Shown: positions 32,136 to 41,208 of the stretch, piece after piece
Layout: each line of letters begins with the position of its first letter
Numbering within the stretch: position 1 is the first letter of the stretch
Assembly (NCBI RefSeq): GCF_910585425.1
Contig: NZ_CAJUCP010000024.1
Location: 1 to 64,000 of the forward strand
Direction: 5' to 3'
Source: an uncultured Acetatifactor sp.
GTDB taxonomy: Bacteria; Bacillota; Clostridia; Lachnospirales; Lachnospiraceae
DNA length: 64,000 nucleotides
Notes under the pieces: generated by a model
Seen by the model: the letters and a program-made list of their open reading frames with translations, nothing else
Database searches by the model: none
Told to the model about the DNA's origin: nothing
Position numbers and translations under genes: made by a program

Positions 32136-35100
32136 CTATTTCCGGGACTTCCAGTCGGCGTCCTTCTCCTTGCTGGAGGCTGTGGCCTTGGCCAACTGCA
32201 GCACGATCTCGCTGAAGTAACGCTCAGGAATCTCTTTCAGGCAGTAGGAATTGCTGTCATTGGCCTCATCGTACACATAGCTGCCCCGCCTGATGCCCGC
32301 GGGCACGCTGCCTCCGGAAGAGGCATTGTTCCCTGTCATGACGCCCCCGTTTCCGGCAAGGACATTCCCTCCCGCATTGTAGAACCTGGCCTCGTATACG
32401 GTCACATCGTCGTTCTGGCCTCCCACGAAGCTGCCGGAGAAGTGGAGCTCCACCCCCAGCGCCCCGTCCTCCCTGTAATAGCTGTAGAAGCCCCCCGCGT
32501 CCTGGACGGAGCCCCGATACCAGCCAAGGGCCATGAGCTTGCCCCCCAGGGACAGGTCGTTCACGATGCAGCCGCCGAAGCGCTCCAGGCTCTTTGACTC
32601 CCCCTCCTCCTCTGTCCGGTAGTACACCGGCCTGTCGAGCTGCTCGATGGGCTGGAGGATCTCATAGTCCTCAAGCTGCTCCTTCCAGGCGCTGCGGGAG
32701 TCCTCCGACAGCTCGATGGGGTGCACGATCCCTACCATGGGCACAGGAACGGCGCTTTCCCCGGATTTGCCGCCGGATGCGGCCGCCTTATCGTCCGCTT
32801 CCTCCCTGCTCCCGGCTGCGTCCTGCAGGCCTCCAGTCTGCTGTCCGGCATCCGTCTGCCCCTCCGGCAGCTCGAACTCGTCCTCGTCCTCCGTGTTGAA
32901 GGAGCCGTCCTCCATGTAGCGGAAAGTATTTACCAGTTTTCCGTCTTCGTAGATGCCCCAGATCAGCCCGGTGGCGAACTGGTGCATCACGGGGTTCTTC
33001 ACGAACAGGTTCCGCCAGGCCTCCACGGTCCACTGCCTGCCGGTGGACAGGGCCATCTCCAGGCGCATCTTCTGGCTGCTCACCGTGGCCTTCATCTGCT
33101 TCTTCATCTGCTTGAATTCCTCGTAGGCCGCGGGCGCTTTCTCTTCGTCGTCCCGCTTGCCCGGGGCGGGGAGGTTCTTCAGCTTCTTGCCGCTCTCGTC
33201 GAAGACCTCTATCTCCAGGGCAGTGGTGATGGTGACGGTGAACTTCCGCCCGCCGTAGTCGAACACCCGCTCCATATTTTCGTTAAAGCCCAGATCCGGC
33301 ACGATCCTGTCCGCCAGCTCCTCCGTGGTGATGCCCAGCTGCGCCGCCGCGAACTCCAGGGCCTTCCCCGCCGCTGCCTTCACCTGTTTGAATTTAAATT
33401 TACGCGATATTCCGTCAACAATCAGAAGCGCCTGGGGCTCGGGGCTTAAGGCCAGGGCCTGCACCGCCTCCGAGGCGATGGCCCCTCTGGCCGCATTGGG
33501 CCACTCCTGTATCTGGTGGTGGAGCTTCTTCACCATGTCCGCGCCGCCGTGGATGGACGCCGCGTAGAGCACCCAGCGCTTCTTGGACTCCGCCCCGGCC
33601 TCCATCCATTTGTCGAAGAGCTCTCCCACATAGACGGCAAGCTCACGCCGGTCCAGGTCCTGGGCCAGGGTGGCGGCCGTAGGGCTCACGCCGCAGGGGG
33701 ACATGGAGGCATAGCTCAAGAACAGGGCCTGGAGGTACTCCTCGCCGGCCTCCTCCCCGTCCTTTTTATGTACTTTGGAGAAAGGCGTCTCGTAGGCCCA
33801 GGCCAGGGAGCGCTTCTTGCCGCCCTTGTGGAGGTCTTTCACCAGATCCTCCCGGGTCAGGGCCTTTCCGCCCTGGTTTTCATCGGCGCCGCTGACATGG
33901 AGGGCTGTCTCCAGCAGGGTGCGCACCTTGCCGTTCTTCTCCTTTTCCAGGCTTTCCTTCAGGACGGGGGCGTATTTCCCGCTGTCCCATCTGGTCAGGA
34001 CGCGGATGGCGATCTCACGCTCCGCTGCCTTTTTGGAGGACAGGAGCCTCAGCATATCCGCCTCCCAGTCATTGCACCGATAGAGGATTTCCAGAAGTTC
34101 TTCTCTGACGGCTTTGGAGCTGTCCTGGGAGAAGCCCAGGATTTCCTCTCTGTACTGCCCCGGATGCTGTCCCAGGACCGTAAGACCCAGGCATCTTCCT
34201 GTGCTGGCGGCCTCCCGGAAACCGGTTACGGCCTCTTCCCGCCTGTCTGCCAGGTATCCCTGGAAGATTTCTCTGGAGGCGTTCTTCAGCTCGTCCTTCC
34301 ATCTGTCCATGTAGAGGGAGTCATAGGCGTCCGAATAGCCGTTGAGCTGTCTGCCCAGGCTCAGGCCCGCCCTGTCCACCGCGGCGAAGAGGCGCTTCAC
34401 CCTGTCGCCGCTGACTTCATTGCCACCCTGTCCGTTCCCGCCCCGCAGGCTGTTTGCGTTGACATATCCTCTGTACAGCATCAGGAAGGCCTCGCAGCGG
34501 TCGCTCAGCGCGTCATAGCCGTAGGTGTTCTGATAGGCCTGGAGGATGTTCCAGTGGCTGCCGCCCCAGCGGTAGCTGGTGCCGCTCTGCAGCCTGTCCT
34601 CATAGGGGTAGAGCGCGGAAATCCCGCTGCCGTTCTCCAGGTAATCCCGCACCGCGGCGGCTGCCTGGGTGTCCACGATCTTCACCAGGGCGTCGATGAG
34701 CCTGGACTGCTGCCTGGACTTGTCCGTTCCCTTCCGCTCCTGGTACAGATTGGGATCCATCTTTTTCACGATGTCGTTCATCCGGTTGAAGGTGTCGAAA
34801 TCCGCCGACTTCATGCACTCCAGGAAAATCTCCCTGTTGCGTTGGAACTGGCTTTTCAGGATTTTGGCCTTTCCCTTGGCGGCGGCCCAGGCGATGAACT
34901 TCTTTTTGTCCATGGAGAATGTCTCGTCGAAAGCGCCGCCTCTTTCATTCAAATCCCCCCGCAGGTCTATATTGTCCATGATGTCCAGCATGTTGTCCGT
35001 GTCCGCCGCAAGACATATCTTCAGCACGTTTTCCAGCATGGGGGACTGGGCGTAGTTGACGAAGGCCGTGCCGCCCAGGATGCGCAGGATGAACCGGTTC

Positions 35101-35924
35101 ACCGTCAGGTTCACCCTGGCCTTTTTCAGTATCCTGTCGTCTACTTTATCACGGTAGACCGCATTTTTAATCTCGTCCATATCCAGCTTCGCCATCTGGT
35201 TCCCGTAGAGGCTGTGCAGGCTGTTGGCCAGGATTTCCCCGTACTCCCACAGAAGGGCCATGTCCCCGGAATCGATCTGCACCGCTTTCTCCTCCTGGCT
35301 TCCCCCGCGGCCCAGGAGCCTGTTCATACCGGCCAGGAGCCCGCCCTGCCTGTCGGCAGCCTCTCCTTCCGTCAGCCTTACATTGGGGTACTTCATCCGG
35401 AAATAGGTCATCAGGAGGATGATCTTGCCGTTCTCCGTTCTGCTTTTCTGATACGATATGGCTTCGCGGATGGCGTCAGGCTGGTCGGCTGCCAGCTTTA
35501 TCAGGTTCTGGATGGTGTAGCGGTTGATCATATGCTCATTGTTGCCGATCTGGGCCGCATAGACTGCCGCCTGCATGGATGTCTGCGGCAGGAGGATGCG
35601 GTTCTTGTCGTAATTGTAGTATCCGTTCCAGGGCATCATCTCGCTGCAGGTGGACTGGCCTGCGGCGAACAGGATATGGGCCAGGCGCTCCGCCTCCTGG
35701 TCCCGCCCCTTGTTGATCAGGTCGATGCCCATGGACCGCAGCTTCGACGCAACTTCCACAGGCGCGGCGGTGAGGTCGCGAAACGCCAGCTTCTCCAGCG
35801 CCTCCTCCCCCGCCGCCCCGGAGAGGTAGTCCTCCGCCAGGGCGATTTCATCCGCCGTGAACAGGTTGGTCTGCTCCAGCAGTTCCACTATTTTAGCGGC
35901 TCTTTGATTTTGTGGGTTGATCAT
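32136..35924 (-). CDS. DUF4132 (MolR/YehI-like) protein
   Basis: The product has 1262 residues, close to E. coli YehI (about 1200). It is soluble, with HEAT-like helical repeats through the middle (ILYRCNDWEADMLRLLSSKK, AIRVLTRWDSGKYAPVL). The C-terminal DUF4132 region has AGKALEFAAAQLGITTEELA, RIVPDLGF, WTVEAWRNLFVKNPVMHQFA and GLIWGIYEDGKLV. AAAGGAGG precedes the ATG. It follows the SWIM gene by about 130 bases on the same strand. With the SWIM, VWA, DUF5682 and MoxR genes of this window it forms the set found in E. coli as yehI, yehQ, yehP, yehM and yehL. Biochemical function is unknown. Confidence 0.9.
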   Translation of the reverse strand: MINPQNQRAAKIVELLEQTNLFTADEIALAEDYLSGAAGEEALEKLAFRDLTAAPVEVASKLRSMGIDLINKGRDQEAERLAHILFAAGQSTCSEMMPWNGYYNYDKNRILLPQTSMQAAVYAAQIGNNEHMINRYTIQNLIKLAADQPDAIREAISYQKSRTENGKIILLMTYFRMKYPNVRLTEGEAADRQGGLLAGMNRLLGRGGSQEEKAVQIDSGDMALLWEYGEILANSLHSLYGNQMAKLDMDEIKNAVYRDKVDDRILKKARVNLTVNRFILRILGGTAFVNYAQSPMLENVLKICLAADTDNMLDIMDNIDLRGDLNERGGAFDETFSMDKKKFIAWAAAKGKAKILKSQFQRNREIFLECMKSADFDTFNRMNDIVKKMDPNLYQERKGTDKSRQQSRLIDALVKIVDTQAAAAVRDYLENGSGISALYPYEDRLQSGTSYRWGGSHWNILQAYQNTYGYDALSDRCEAFLMLYRGYVNANSLRGGNGQGGNEVSGDRVKRLFAAVDRAGLSLGRQLNGYSDAYDSLYMDRWKDELKNASREIFQGYLADRREEAVTGFREAASTGRCLGLTVLGQHPGQYREEILGFSQDSSKAVREELLEILYRCNDWEADMLRLLSSKKAAEREIAIRVLTRWDSGKYAPVLKESLEKEKNGKVRTLLETALHVSGADENQGGKALTREDLVKDLHKGGKKRSLAWAYETPFSKVHKKDGEEAGEEYLQALFLSYASMSPCGVSPTAATLAQDLDRRELAVYVGELFDKWMEAGAESKKRWVLYAASIHGGADMVKKLHHQIQEWPNAARGAIASEAVQALALSPEPQALLIVDGISRKFKFKQVKAAAGKALEFAAAQLGITTEELADRIVPDLGFNENMERVFDYGGRKFTVTITTALEIEVFDESGKKLKNLPAPGKRDDEEKAPAAYEEFKQMKKQMKATVSSQKMRLEMALSTGRQWTVEAWRNLFVKNPVMHQFATGLIWGIYEDGKLVNTFRYMEDGSFNTEDEDEFELPEGQTDAGQQTGGLQDAAGSREEADDKAAASGGKSGESAVPVPMVGIVHPIELSEDSRSAWKEQLEDYEILQPIEQLDRPVYYRTEEEGESKSLERFGGCIVNDLSLGGKLMALGWYRGSVQDAGGFYSYYREDGALGVELHFSGSFVGGQNDDVTVYEARFYNAGGNVLAGNGGVMTGNNASSGGSVPAGIRRGSYVYDEANDSNSYCLKEIPERYFSEIVLQLAKATASSKEKDADWKSRK

Positions 35925-36056
35925 TGGTTTGGTTCCTCCTTTTCCTGTGCTTGTGAGCGCATTCCTTTATCGGTCTGCTGCTATCTGTTGCGGAAGCGCT
36001 CGCTGGTTATGCATTTATGCTGGCAAATGGTTTGGGTGGGCATCAATGTTTTAATG

Positions 36057-38804
36057 TTATTCCCCGTAATAGTCCTCTCCTCGGGAATATTCGTTTTTTT
36101 GCTTCATTAAGTATAGATATTCGCTTATCTCCGTATAGATTCCTGCCAGGGGCCCGTTCTCCTGCGCAATCCGGTGGCGGTTCGCCGCCAGATTTTCCTC
36201 CAGGGCGGCCAGAAGCCCCGAGAGGTACTCCATGCCGTACTGGGCTGTCAGGGCCGCGGATTTCTGCAGGCCTTTAAGCGTGCTGTCATGGACGGTGGAA
36301 AAGCCGCTCTGGCACAGGTCCGCCATCAGGGAGAGGATCTCAGCGGCCATGTCCTCCATGACCAGGAATTTGGGCTTGTGGTCTGTGGATATGGCTGCTG
36401 CGCTTTCTTTGCTTTCCGCAGTTCCGGACGCTGTCAGTTCTGCTACGGCGCTTTCGTTTTCTCCGGCACTTCTGTGCTCTGTGGCTGTCCCTTCTGCCGG
36501 GGTGCTTCCGTTTTCTCCGGCATCTCCGCTTTCTGTGGCTGTCCTTTCTGCCGGAACGCTTCCGTTTTCTCCGGCATCTCTGCCTTCTGTGGCTGTCCCT
36601 TCTGCCGGGACGCTTCCTCCTTGCCTGGCTGTAACGTCTACCGGGGCGCTTCCGCCTCCCGGCACTGCCTCTCCGTCGGGTGCCTCGATTTCCAGCAGAT
36701 CCACCGGATACATCCGAAGCCTCCCGTCCCGCAGATAGACCTTCCCCAGGAAACAGGGCGGCTTCTTCCCGGAGATTCGTTCCAGGTATCGAATCGTGCC
36801 CGCCTCCTCCTTGGAATAGGCCACCTCCACCAGAAGCTCCCGGCCCGCCGCGTCATAAAGGGGCAAGGTCAGCCGCTGCTCTGTCTGGGAGAATTCCGCC
36901 CTGGCGCAGCTCTTTGGCTGGACGAACAGGGGCTCCACGCCCTTTCCCCCGGCGTCCTCCTGTCCGGTATCGCCCGGGCTGTCCGGCTCTCCCTCTTCCG
37001 CAAGCCATGTCCTCTGCTGCTTCCAGATCTGCTCCCGGAACAGGGCACCGAAATCCTGATAATACCACTTTGCTATATCGGATACATGCAGCCCTGCCTC
37101 CCCAGTGACCTCCCCTTTGGTCTCCTGGCTGGAGGACAGGCGGTTCCGGCTGTCGCATTTGGCCCCGTTCAGGTGTATCCTGACCTTCAGAAGATTCTCG
37201 AAGGAAATGTTCAATCCCCAGGGAGCGCCTGCCTGCTGGTTCCTCCAGGCCCCCTTCTTTTTGGATTCGTCATAGAACACGGGCCTTGCGTTGGTATAGG
37301 TGTACCACTGTTTCGTCTTCTCTTCCAGGAAATAGACTGTCTCCCCCTCGTATCCCGTCTGGCTCCGGAAATGCTCCATGGCTATCCCGATCAGGTCAAG
37401 GTTCCCCACAGGGAGATAACCGGCCCGGAATTCTCCCGCCAGCTTTCCCACTGCCTCCTGCCCCGTGGCCTGGCCTTCCATCTGCCCCGTTGCCTGCCCC
37501 AGGAGCTGTACCCGCCGATAGAGCCTTGTCAGCTGCTCCATCAGGTCTTCCGTGCGGAAAGCCGCCTTTCTGGCAAAGTATCTGCCGTAGGAATCCGCCA
37601 ACGCCCTGAAATATCCCTCGAACCTGGAGAGCCTGGCATTGTGGCTGATGATGGCAAGCCTCTCCAGGTAGTCCGGCACGTCGTGGGACACCCGGGACAG
37701 CCCGGTGCCCAAAAGCTCCTCCAGGAAGCGCTCCATCTGCCCGGCCGCGTCCCTCACTTCCTCCAGGTCGTAAACCGGCGTGTCTGCCGTCTCTGCCTGG
37801 AGGGCCTCTCTGGTCAATACGCCAGTCTCCATCTGGCACCAGAGGATGGCAGCGGCCTTGTGCCTGCACAGTTCCTTTTTATGGCAGGTGCAGGTGGAAT
37901 ATTCCAGAGGGGACAGGAGCTTCACTGTCATCCCCTGTTCCGGCAGGTCGACGGTGACCACCGAGGACTCCTGTATCACCGGGCGGATGCCGCCTGCGGC
38001 CTGGTTGACGAAAGCCTGGAAATAGCGGCTGCCCAGGGCCTTCTGGAGCTTATCGAAGGGGTAGGCGTTTATCTCTTTCCATGCGGGGCTGTGTCGGTTT
38101 TTATCGACTACGTTTATGTCGTTATTTTGGTTTTGATTAGTGGAACCGCTCCGCCCCGGCACGATGCCGGAATCCGGAATGGGCTCCGATTCTTGGGTTG
38201 CTTCCTGTGACGGACTGCTCTTTGGATTTTGGGCGGCTACCTGTACCGGACTTCCCTCCGGTTTTTGGGCAGCTTCTTGTACCAGGCTTCCCTCCGGTTT
38301 TTGGGCGGCTTTCTGTACCAGGCTTCCCTCCGGTCGCTGGGCGGCTTCCTGTACCAGACTTCCCTCCGGATTCTGGGCGGCCTCCGGCCCACACAGAACC
38401 GGGCTTCCCCCGTCATCCGCAGCCCTCGCATCCTGCCCATTCTCCGTGTCCGCTGCCGACAGGTTCTGCGCATCCTGTCCTGCGGAATCCGTGCCGCCCC
38501 TAAGGCAGCGTTCCCGCAGAATCAGAATCCCATGTACCACATGGCGGCAGATGCTCCTGGAGGGGCAGGTGCACTTGCTCTCCCCCAGAGGAAAGCGCAC
38601 CGTCACGGTCTCCGCTCCCACCTTTACCACAACCTCTTCCCCCAGCGCGCCAATCCCGGCAGCGGCTCCTTCCATGGAATTCTCCTCTTCCATGGAATGC
38701 CCTTCTTCCATGTCTTTATAGGCCCGCTTGACAATTCCCTTATTGCTGATGCCGATCAGATAGTCGTCGTCTATCCCGGCCAGCCGTTCTCTCCACTCAT
38801 CCAT
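36057..38804 (-). CDS. SWIM zinc-finger protein (YehQ-like) with tandem-repeat inserts
   Basis: The 915-residue protein starts after AGAGGAG. A first SWIM finger lies near residues 78-105 (CTCPSRSICRHVVHGILIL), a second near 310-335 (CTCHKKELCRHKAAAILWC). Between them lies a 12-residue repeat (PEGSLVQEAAQK type, about six copies). A second repeat of 18 residues (SVPAEGTATEGRDAGENG type, three to four copies) lies at about 725-790. SWIM fingers bind DNA or proteins. The rest resembles E. coli YehQ, which is shorter; the added repeats account for the length. It is followed by the DUF4132 gene in what looks like one operon. Confidence 0.88.
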   Translation of the reverse strand: MDEWRERLAGIDDDYLIGISNKGIVKRAYKDMEEGHSMEEENSMEGAAAGIGALGEEVVVKVGAETVTVRFPLGESKCTCPSRSICRHVVHGILILRERCLRGGTDSAGQDAQNLSAADTENGQDARAADDGGSPVLCGPEAAQNPEGSLVQEAAQRPEGSLVQKAAQKPEGSLVQEAAQKPEGSPVQVAAQNPKSSPSQEATQESEPIPDSGIVPGRSGSTNQNQNNDINVVDKNRHSPAWKEINAYPFDKLQKALGSRYFQAFVNQAAGGIRPVIQESSVVTVDLPEQGMTVKLLSPLEYSTCTCHKKELCRHKAAAILWCQMETGVLTREALQAETADTPVYDLEEVRDAAGQMERFLEELLGTGLSRVSHDVPDYLERLAIISHNARLSRFEGYFRALADSYGRYFARKAAFRTEDLMEQLTRLYRRVQLLGQATGQMEGQATGQEAVGKLAGEFRAGYLPVGNLDLIGIAMEHFRSQTGYEGETVYFLEEKTKQWYTYTNARPVFYDESKKKGAWRNQQAGAPWGLNISFENLLKVRIHLNGAKCDSRNRLSSSQETKGEVTGEAGLHVSDIAKWYYQDFGALFREQIWKQQRTWLAEEGEPDSPGDTGQEDAGGKGVEPLFVQPKSCARAEFSQTEQRLTLPLYDAAGRELLVEVAYSKEEAGTIRYLERISGKKPPCFLGKVYLRDGRLRMYPVDLLEIEAPDGEAVPGGGSAPVDVTARQGGSVPAEGTATEGRDAGENGSVPAERTATESGDAGENGSTPAEGTATEHRSAGENESAVAELTASGTAESKESAAAISTDHKPKFLVMEDMAAEILSLMADLCQSGFSTVHDSTLKGLQKSAALTAQYGMEYLSGLLAALEENLAANRHRIAQENGPLAGIYTEISEYLYLMKQKNEYSRGEDYYGE
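38200..38400 (-). repeat. 36-bp in-frame tandem repeat in the SWIM gene
   Basis: About five to six diverged copies of a 36-bp unit encode the PEGSLVQEAAQK-type repeat. Multiples of three keep the frame open, so copy number can vary without breaking the gene. Confidence 0.8.
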
Positions 38805-38896
38805 AGAAATCTCCTCTTATTAATATAGTAATTCCTGTCATTCTTCCTGTCAAGCCGCAATGGAGCGCCAAAACCGCCCTTTATCCATACTGAAAA

Positions 38897-38927
38897 ACAG
38901 CTCCGGGCCTGTGAGCACCGGAGCTGT
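38897..38927 (-). terminator. Terminator of the aldo/keto reductase gene
   Basis: ACAGCTCCGG and CCGGAGCTGT form a 10-bp stem with an 11-base loop. T-runs stand on both sides, so it works in either direction. Confidence 0.8.
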
Positions 38928-39021
38928 ATATTTTTGAAATGCCATATCCTGTTTTCACTGCGGGCTGCATACAGCCTTTCTCCTGAAAAATCTATATATG
39001 CAGCGCTTAAATGCCGTTTAT

Positions 39022-40011
39022 TTACTCCAGTATCCGGTCAATCCTCTCCCGCTCTTCCCGGTCAAACTCCACATTGCCAAGCATCCCCACATTGTCCAGT
39101 ATCTGGGATGGCCTTGACGCACCGATCAGCACGCTGGTGATGTCCCCGTCCCGGAGGATCCAGGCCAATGCCATCTGGGCCAGGCTCTGTCCCCGCTCTC
39201 TGGCGATTTCACCCAGGGCGCGCACCCTGTCCAGGGTCTCCTCCCGGATGGAGCTCTCCTTCAGGAACCTTCCGTCCGTGCGGACGCGGCTGTCCGCCGG
39301 GATGCCGTTTAAGTAGCGGTCCGTCAGGAGCCCCTGGGCCAGCGGGCAGAACGTGATGATGCCGATGCCGTTCTTTGCCGCATAGTCCTTCAGCCCATCG
39401 GCCTCGATGCTGCGGTTCAGCATGGAATAGCTCCTCTGGTTGATGATGAAGGGCGTGCCCATCTCCCGGAACAGCTTTGCGATGGCAATGGTCTGCTCCT
39501 TATCGTAATTGGAAATCCCCACGTATAGGGCCTTGCCGCTCCTGACGATGCCGTCCAGCGCCCGGGCGGTCTCCTCCAGCGGCGTCTCGGGATCTGGCCT
39601 GTGGTGGTAGAAGATATCTACGTAGTCCAGTCCCATCCTGCCCAGGCTCTGGTCCAGGCTGGCCACCAGATACTTCTTGCTGCCCCAGTCGCCGTAAGGC
39701 CCCGGCCACATGTCGTATCCGGCTTTGGTGGAGATGACCAGCTCGTCCCTGTAGGCCCCAAGGCTCTTTTTCAGGATGCGGCCGAAATTCTCCTCCGCCG
39801 CGCCGTACACCGGGCCGTAATTGTTGGCCAGGTCGAAATGGGTGATGCCATTGTCGAACGCAGTCTGGCACATGTCCAGCATGTTGTCGAAATTGCCGTT
39901 GGAGCCGAAATTGTGCCACAGCCCCAGAGACACCGCCGGGAGCTTCAGCCCGCTGGCCCCGCAGCGGTTATATTGCATTTTTTCATACCTTGATTCGTCT
40001 GCGATATACAT
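39022..40011 (-). CDS. Aldo/keto reductase (YghZ-type)
   Basis: The 329-residue barrel protein has the AKR catalytic set: Asp60 and Tyr65 (FDLANNYG), Lys96 (STKAGYD) and His136/137 (IFYHHRPD). The GCSAxGG-type NADP site is represented by SVLIGASRPSQI. It is close to the YghZ group, which reduces L-glyceraldehyde 3-phosphate and methylglyoxal. NADPH is the usual donor in that group. AGGAGGA lies upstream of the ATG. It lies between the SWIM and VWA genes of the Yeh-like cluster with no clear functional tie, and has its own terminator. Confidence 0.92.
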   Translation of the reverse strand: MYIADESRYEKMQYNRCGASGLKLPAVSLGLWHNFGSNGNFDNMLDMCQTAFDNGITHFDLANNYGPVYGAAEENFGRILKKSLGAYRDELVISTKAGYDMWPGPYGDWGSKKYLVASLDQSLGRMGLDYVDIFYHHRPDPETPLEETARALDGIVRSGKALYVGISNYDKEQTIAIAKLFREMGTPFIINQRSYSMLNRSIEADGLKDYAAKNGIGIITFCPLAQGLLTDRYLNGIPADSRVRTDGRFLKESSIREETLDRVRALGEIARERGQSLAQMALAWILRDGDITSVLIGASRPSQILDNVGMLGNVEFDREERERIDRILE

Positions 40012-40153
40012 TTTTCTATCCTCCTAAGTAAATCTATATCTATGCTTTCCTGTCGATGCTCTCATCCCCTCCGACAAATCCACCTTTTCCCACTGCAGTA
40101 TAGCATACAAAAAATGCCTACAGGAAAAATATTGTGAAATTAGCAAAAAAAGA

Positions 40154-40182
40154 TTGCATGGTCCCTCTCCTCCATGTATACT
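40154..40182 (+). promoter_or_regulatory. Promoter reading toward the PBECR4-like gene
   Basis: TTGCAT (40154-40159) and TATACT (40177-40182) are 17 bases apart. If used, the leader before the start codon at 40506 is about 315 bases. Confidence 0.55.
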
Positions 40183-40236
40183 ATAAGCAATAGAAGGGCT
40201 ATATGCCTTTCATGTGGGCTGACACAAGAATCCGAA

Positions 40237-40324
40237 ATTCATTCCAGACTTCGGGCGCTGGACGGTTGGCTGGCAACGGAAAAACCAGAGATTCATTCCA
40301 GACTTCGGGCGCTGGACGGTTGGC
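40237..40324 (+). repeat. 54-base tandem repeat
   Basis: ATTCATTCCAGACTTCGGGC and the next 14 bases occur identically at 40237-40270 and 40291-40324. The intervening 20 bases are repeated with a few changes after the second copy. Period 54 bases. Confidence 0.9.
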
Positions 40325-40395
40325 GGACAACAGAAAAATCAGTCAGGAAGAGGCGAGATTATCTGCTGCGGCAGGTAGATCGCCTTTTCGCATTT

Positions 40396-40492
40396 TATAT
40401 AGGTAGCGATTAAATCTTGCCAAAAACCGGATAAACGGCATGACCGGCTGTGCTATGTAGTTGGCAAGAATTAAATGCCGTATATATATCTA
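40396..40492 (+). repeat. Dispersed structured repeat, copy 2, with pseudoknot-like pairing
   Basis: GCGATTAAATCTTGC, AACCGGATAAACGGCATGA and TAAATGCCGTATATAT match copy 1 (18541-18622, minus strand). Copy 2 has an extra block of about 25 bases. TCTTGCCAA (40415-40423) pairs with TTGGCAAGA (40461-40469). ACGGCAT (40435-40441) pairs with ATGCCGT (40475-40481). The two pairings interleave, as in a pseudoknot, and end about 12 bases before the ribosome site AGGAGA. Confidence 0.6.
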
Positions 40493-40505
40493 CAGGAGAA
40501 CCATA

Positions 40506-41153
40506 ATGACGAAAAAAGAAGCGATTTCCATCATCACCAAGTGCGCCTCTCTATATGCCGCCAATCTATGCGACAGGCAGCTGGCTTTTGTCTATCGGAA
40601 TGGCAATAATAGCCCGGCATTCCTGGAAGCCACCTTTCGAGCCAATAATTTCCTGCACTTCACTGGCATCAAGCCCCCATCCGGCACAAAAGCAAATGCC
40701 TTCTACCGGAACGCAATCGACAGGCGCCTGAAAGAATCCGATATCCTCTTCAGAGAAAACCATACTACCGAGCTGAAACTCCAGGTTCTCCGCAACATCA
40801 TGCTTATTGCCTATTCCGCCAGAATGATTGGCGATTATGCCGGCGCTCATGTGGATTTATATACGGAAAAGGTTACCGGCACCACCGCCGCGTGCCTCGG
40901 CCTCATAAAAGCCGGACAAAGCTACATACCAAATACGGTGTTGAAAGAAGATATACGTAATCTCATCCCAAATCCTCCCGGGAAAATCTTCGCCATTCTC
41001 CGAAAGCCGATCAGTCAGCCCCAGTACACGGAAATTACTTATCAAAGCCCCAAGCACAAGGTCAATATAAAAGCCTTTCCGCCGGACCTGATTCCCAAAA
41101 TCGATGATCATCTGCTCTCACAGCTCTGTGCCTTACAGTCAGACCAGCATTAA
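40506..41153 (+). CDS. PBECR4-like nuclease-domain protein
   Basis: The 215-residue product starts at ATG 40506 with AGGAGA upstream. The start EAISIITKCASLYAANLCDR, then TELKLQVLRNIMLIAYSARM and GDYAGAHVDLYTEKVTGTTA, YIPNTVLKEDIRNL resemble PBECR4 proteins. That class is a predicted phage-derived nuclease fold of the barnase/EndoU/colicin E5-D/RelE group. Candidate catalytic residues cannot be fixed here. The gene is lower in G+C than its neighbours and points against them, which suggests recent transfer. No antitoxin is seen next to it. It may be a leftover of a phage or an independent toxin-like gene. Recognition is from memory of the family. Confidence 0.6.
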   Translation: MTKKEAISIITKCASLYAANLCDRQLAFVYRNGNNSPAFLEATFRANNFLHFTGIKPPSGTKANAFYRNAIDRRLKESDILFRENHTTELKLQVLRNIMLIAYSARMIGDYAGAHVDLYTEKVTGTTAACLGLIKAGQSYIPNTVLKEDIRNLIPNPPGKIFAILRKPISQPQYTEITYQSPKHKVNIKAFPPDLIPKIDDHLLSQLCALQSDQH

Positions 41154-41208
41154 CCGCAGACGCCGCCCTCTCCCGAGGACCAGGCTGTCACGCGAAGCCC
41201 CACTCCCC

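Larger units (their letters stand above)
40012..40505 (+). other. 494-base non-coding region upstream of the PBECR4-like gene
   Basis: It holds a plus-strand promoter (40154-40182), two copies of a 54-base tandem repeat (40237-40324) and the second copy of the dispersed structured repeat (about 40396-40492). Two short overlapping frames run through the tandem repeat, but neither resembles a known protein. The region most likely forms a long structured leader for the nuclease-like gene. Confidence 0.55.

Noticed and set aside
33516..36110. An 864-codon open frame on the plus strand
   Set aside because: It is antisense to the DUF4132 gene. Long antisense frames are common in GC-rich genes; it has no ribosome site or known motif.
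36174..38210. A 678-codon plus-strand frame
   Set aside because: Antisense of the SWIM protein gene; composition is that of a shadow frame, with Cys/Phe-rich repeats mirroring the real tandem repeats.
38200..38400. CRISPR array from regularly spaced repeats
   Set aside because: The repeats are 36-bp units without unique spacers and lie in frame in a coding gene.
40174..40413. Small proteins (67-79 codons) read across the 54-base tandem repeat
   Set aside because: Two frames are open equally well, which points to a DNA repeat with a length divisible by three rather than selection on one protein. One of them has a fair ribosome site, so this is not fully closed.
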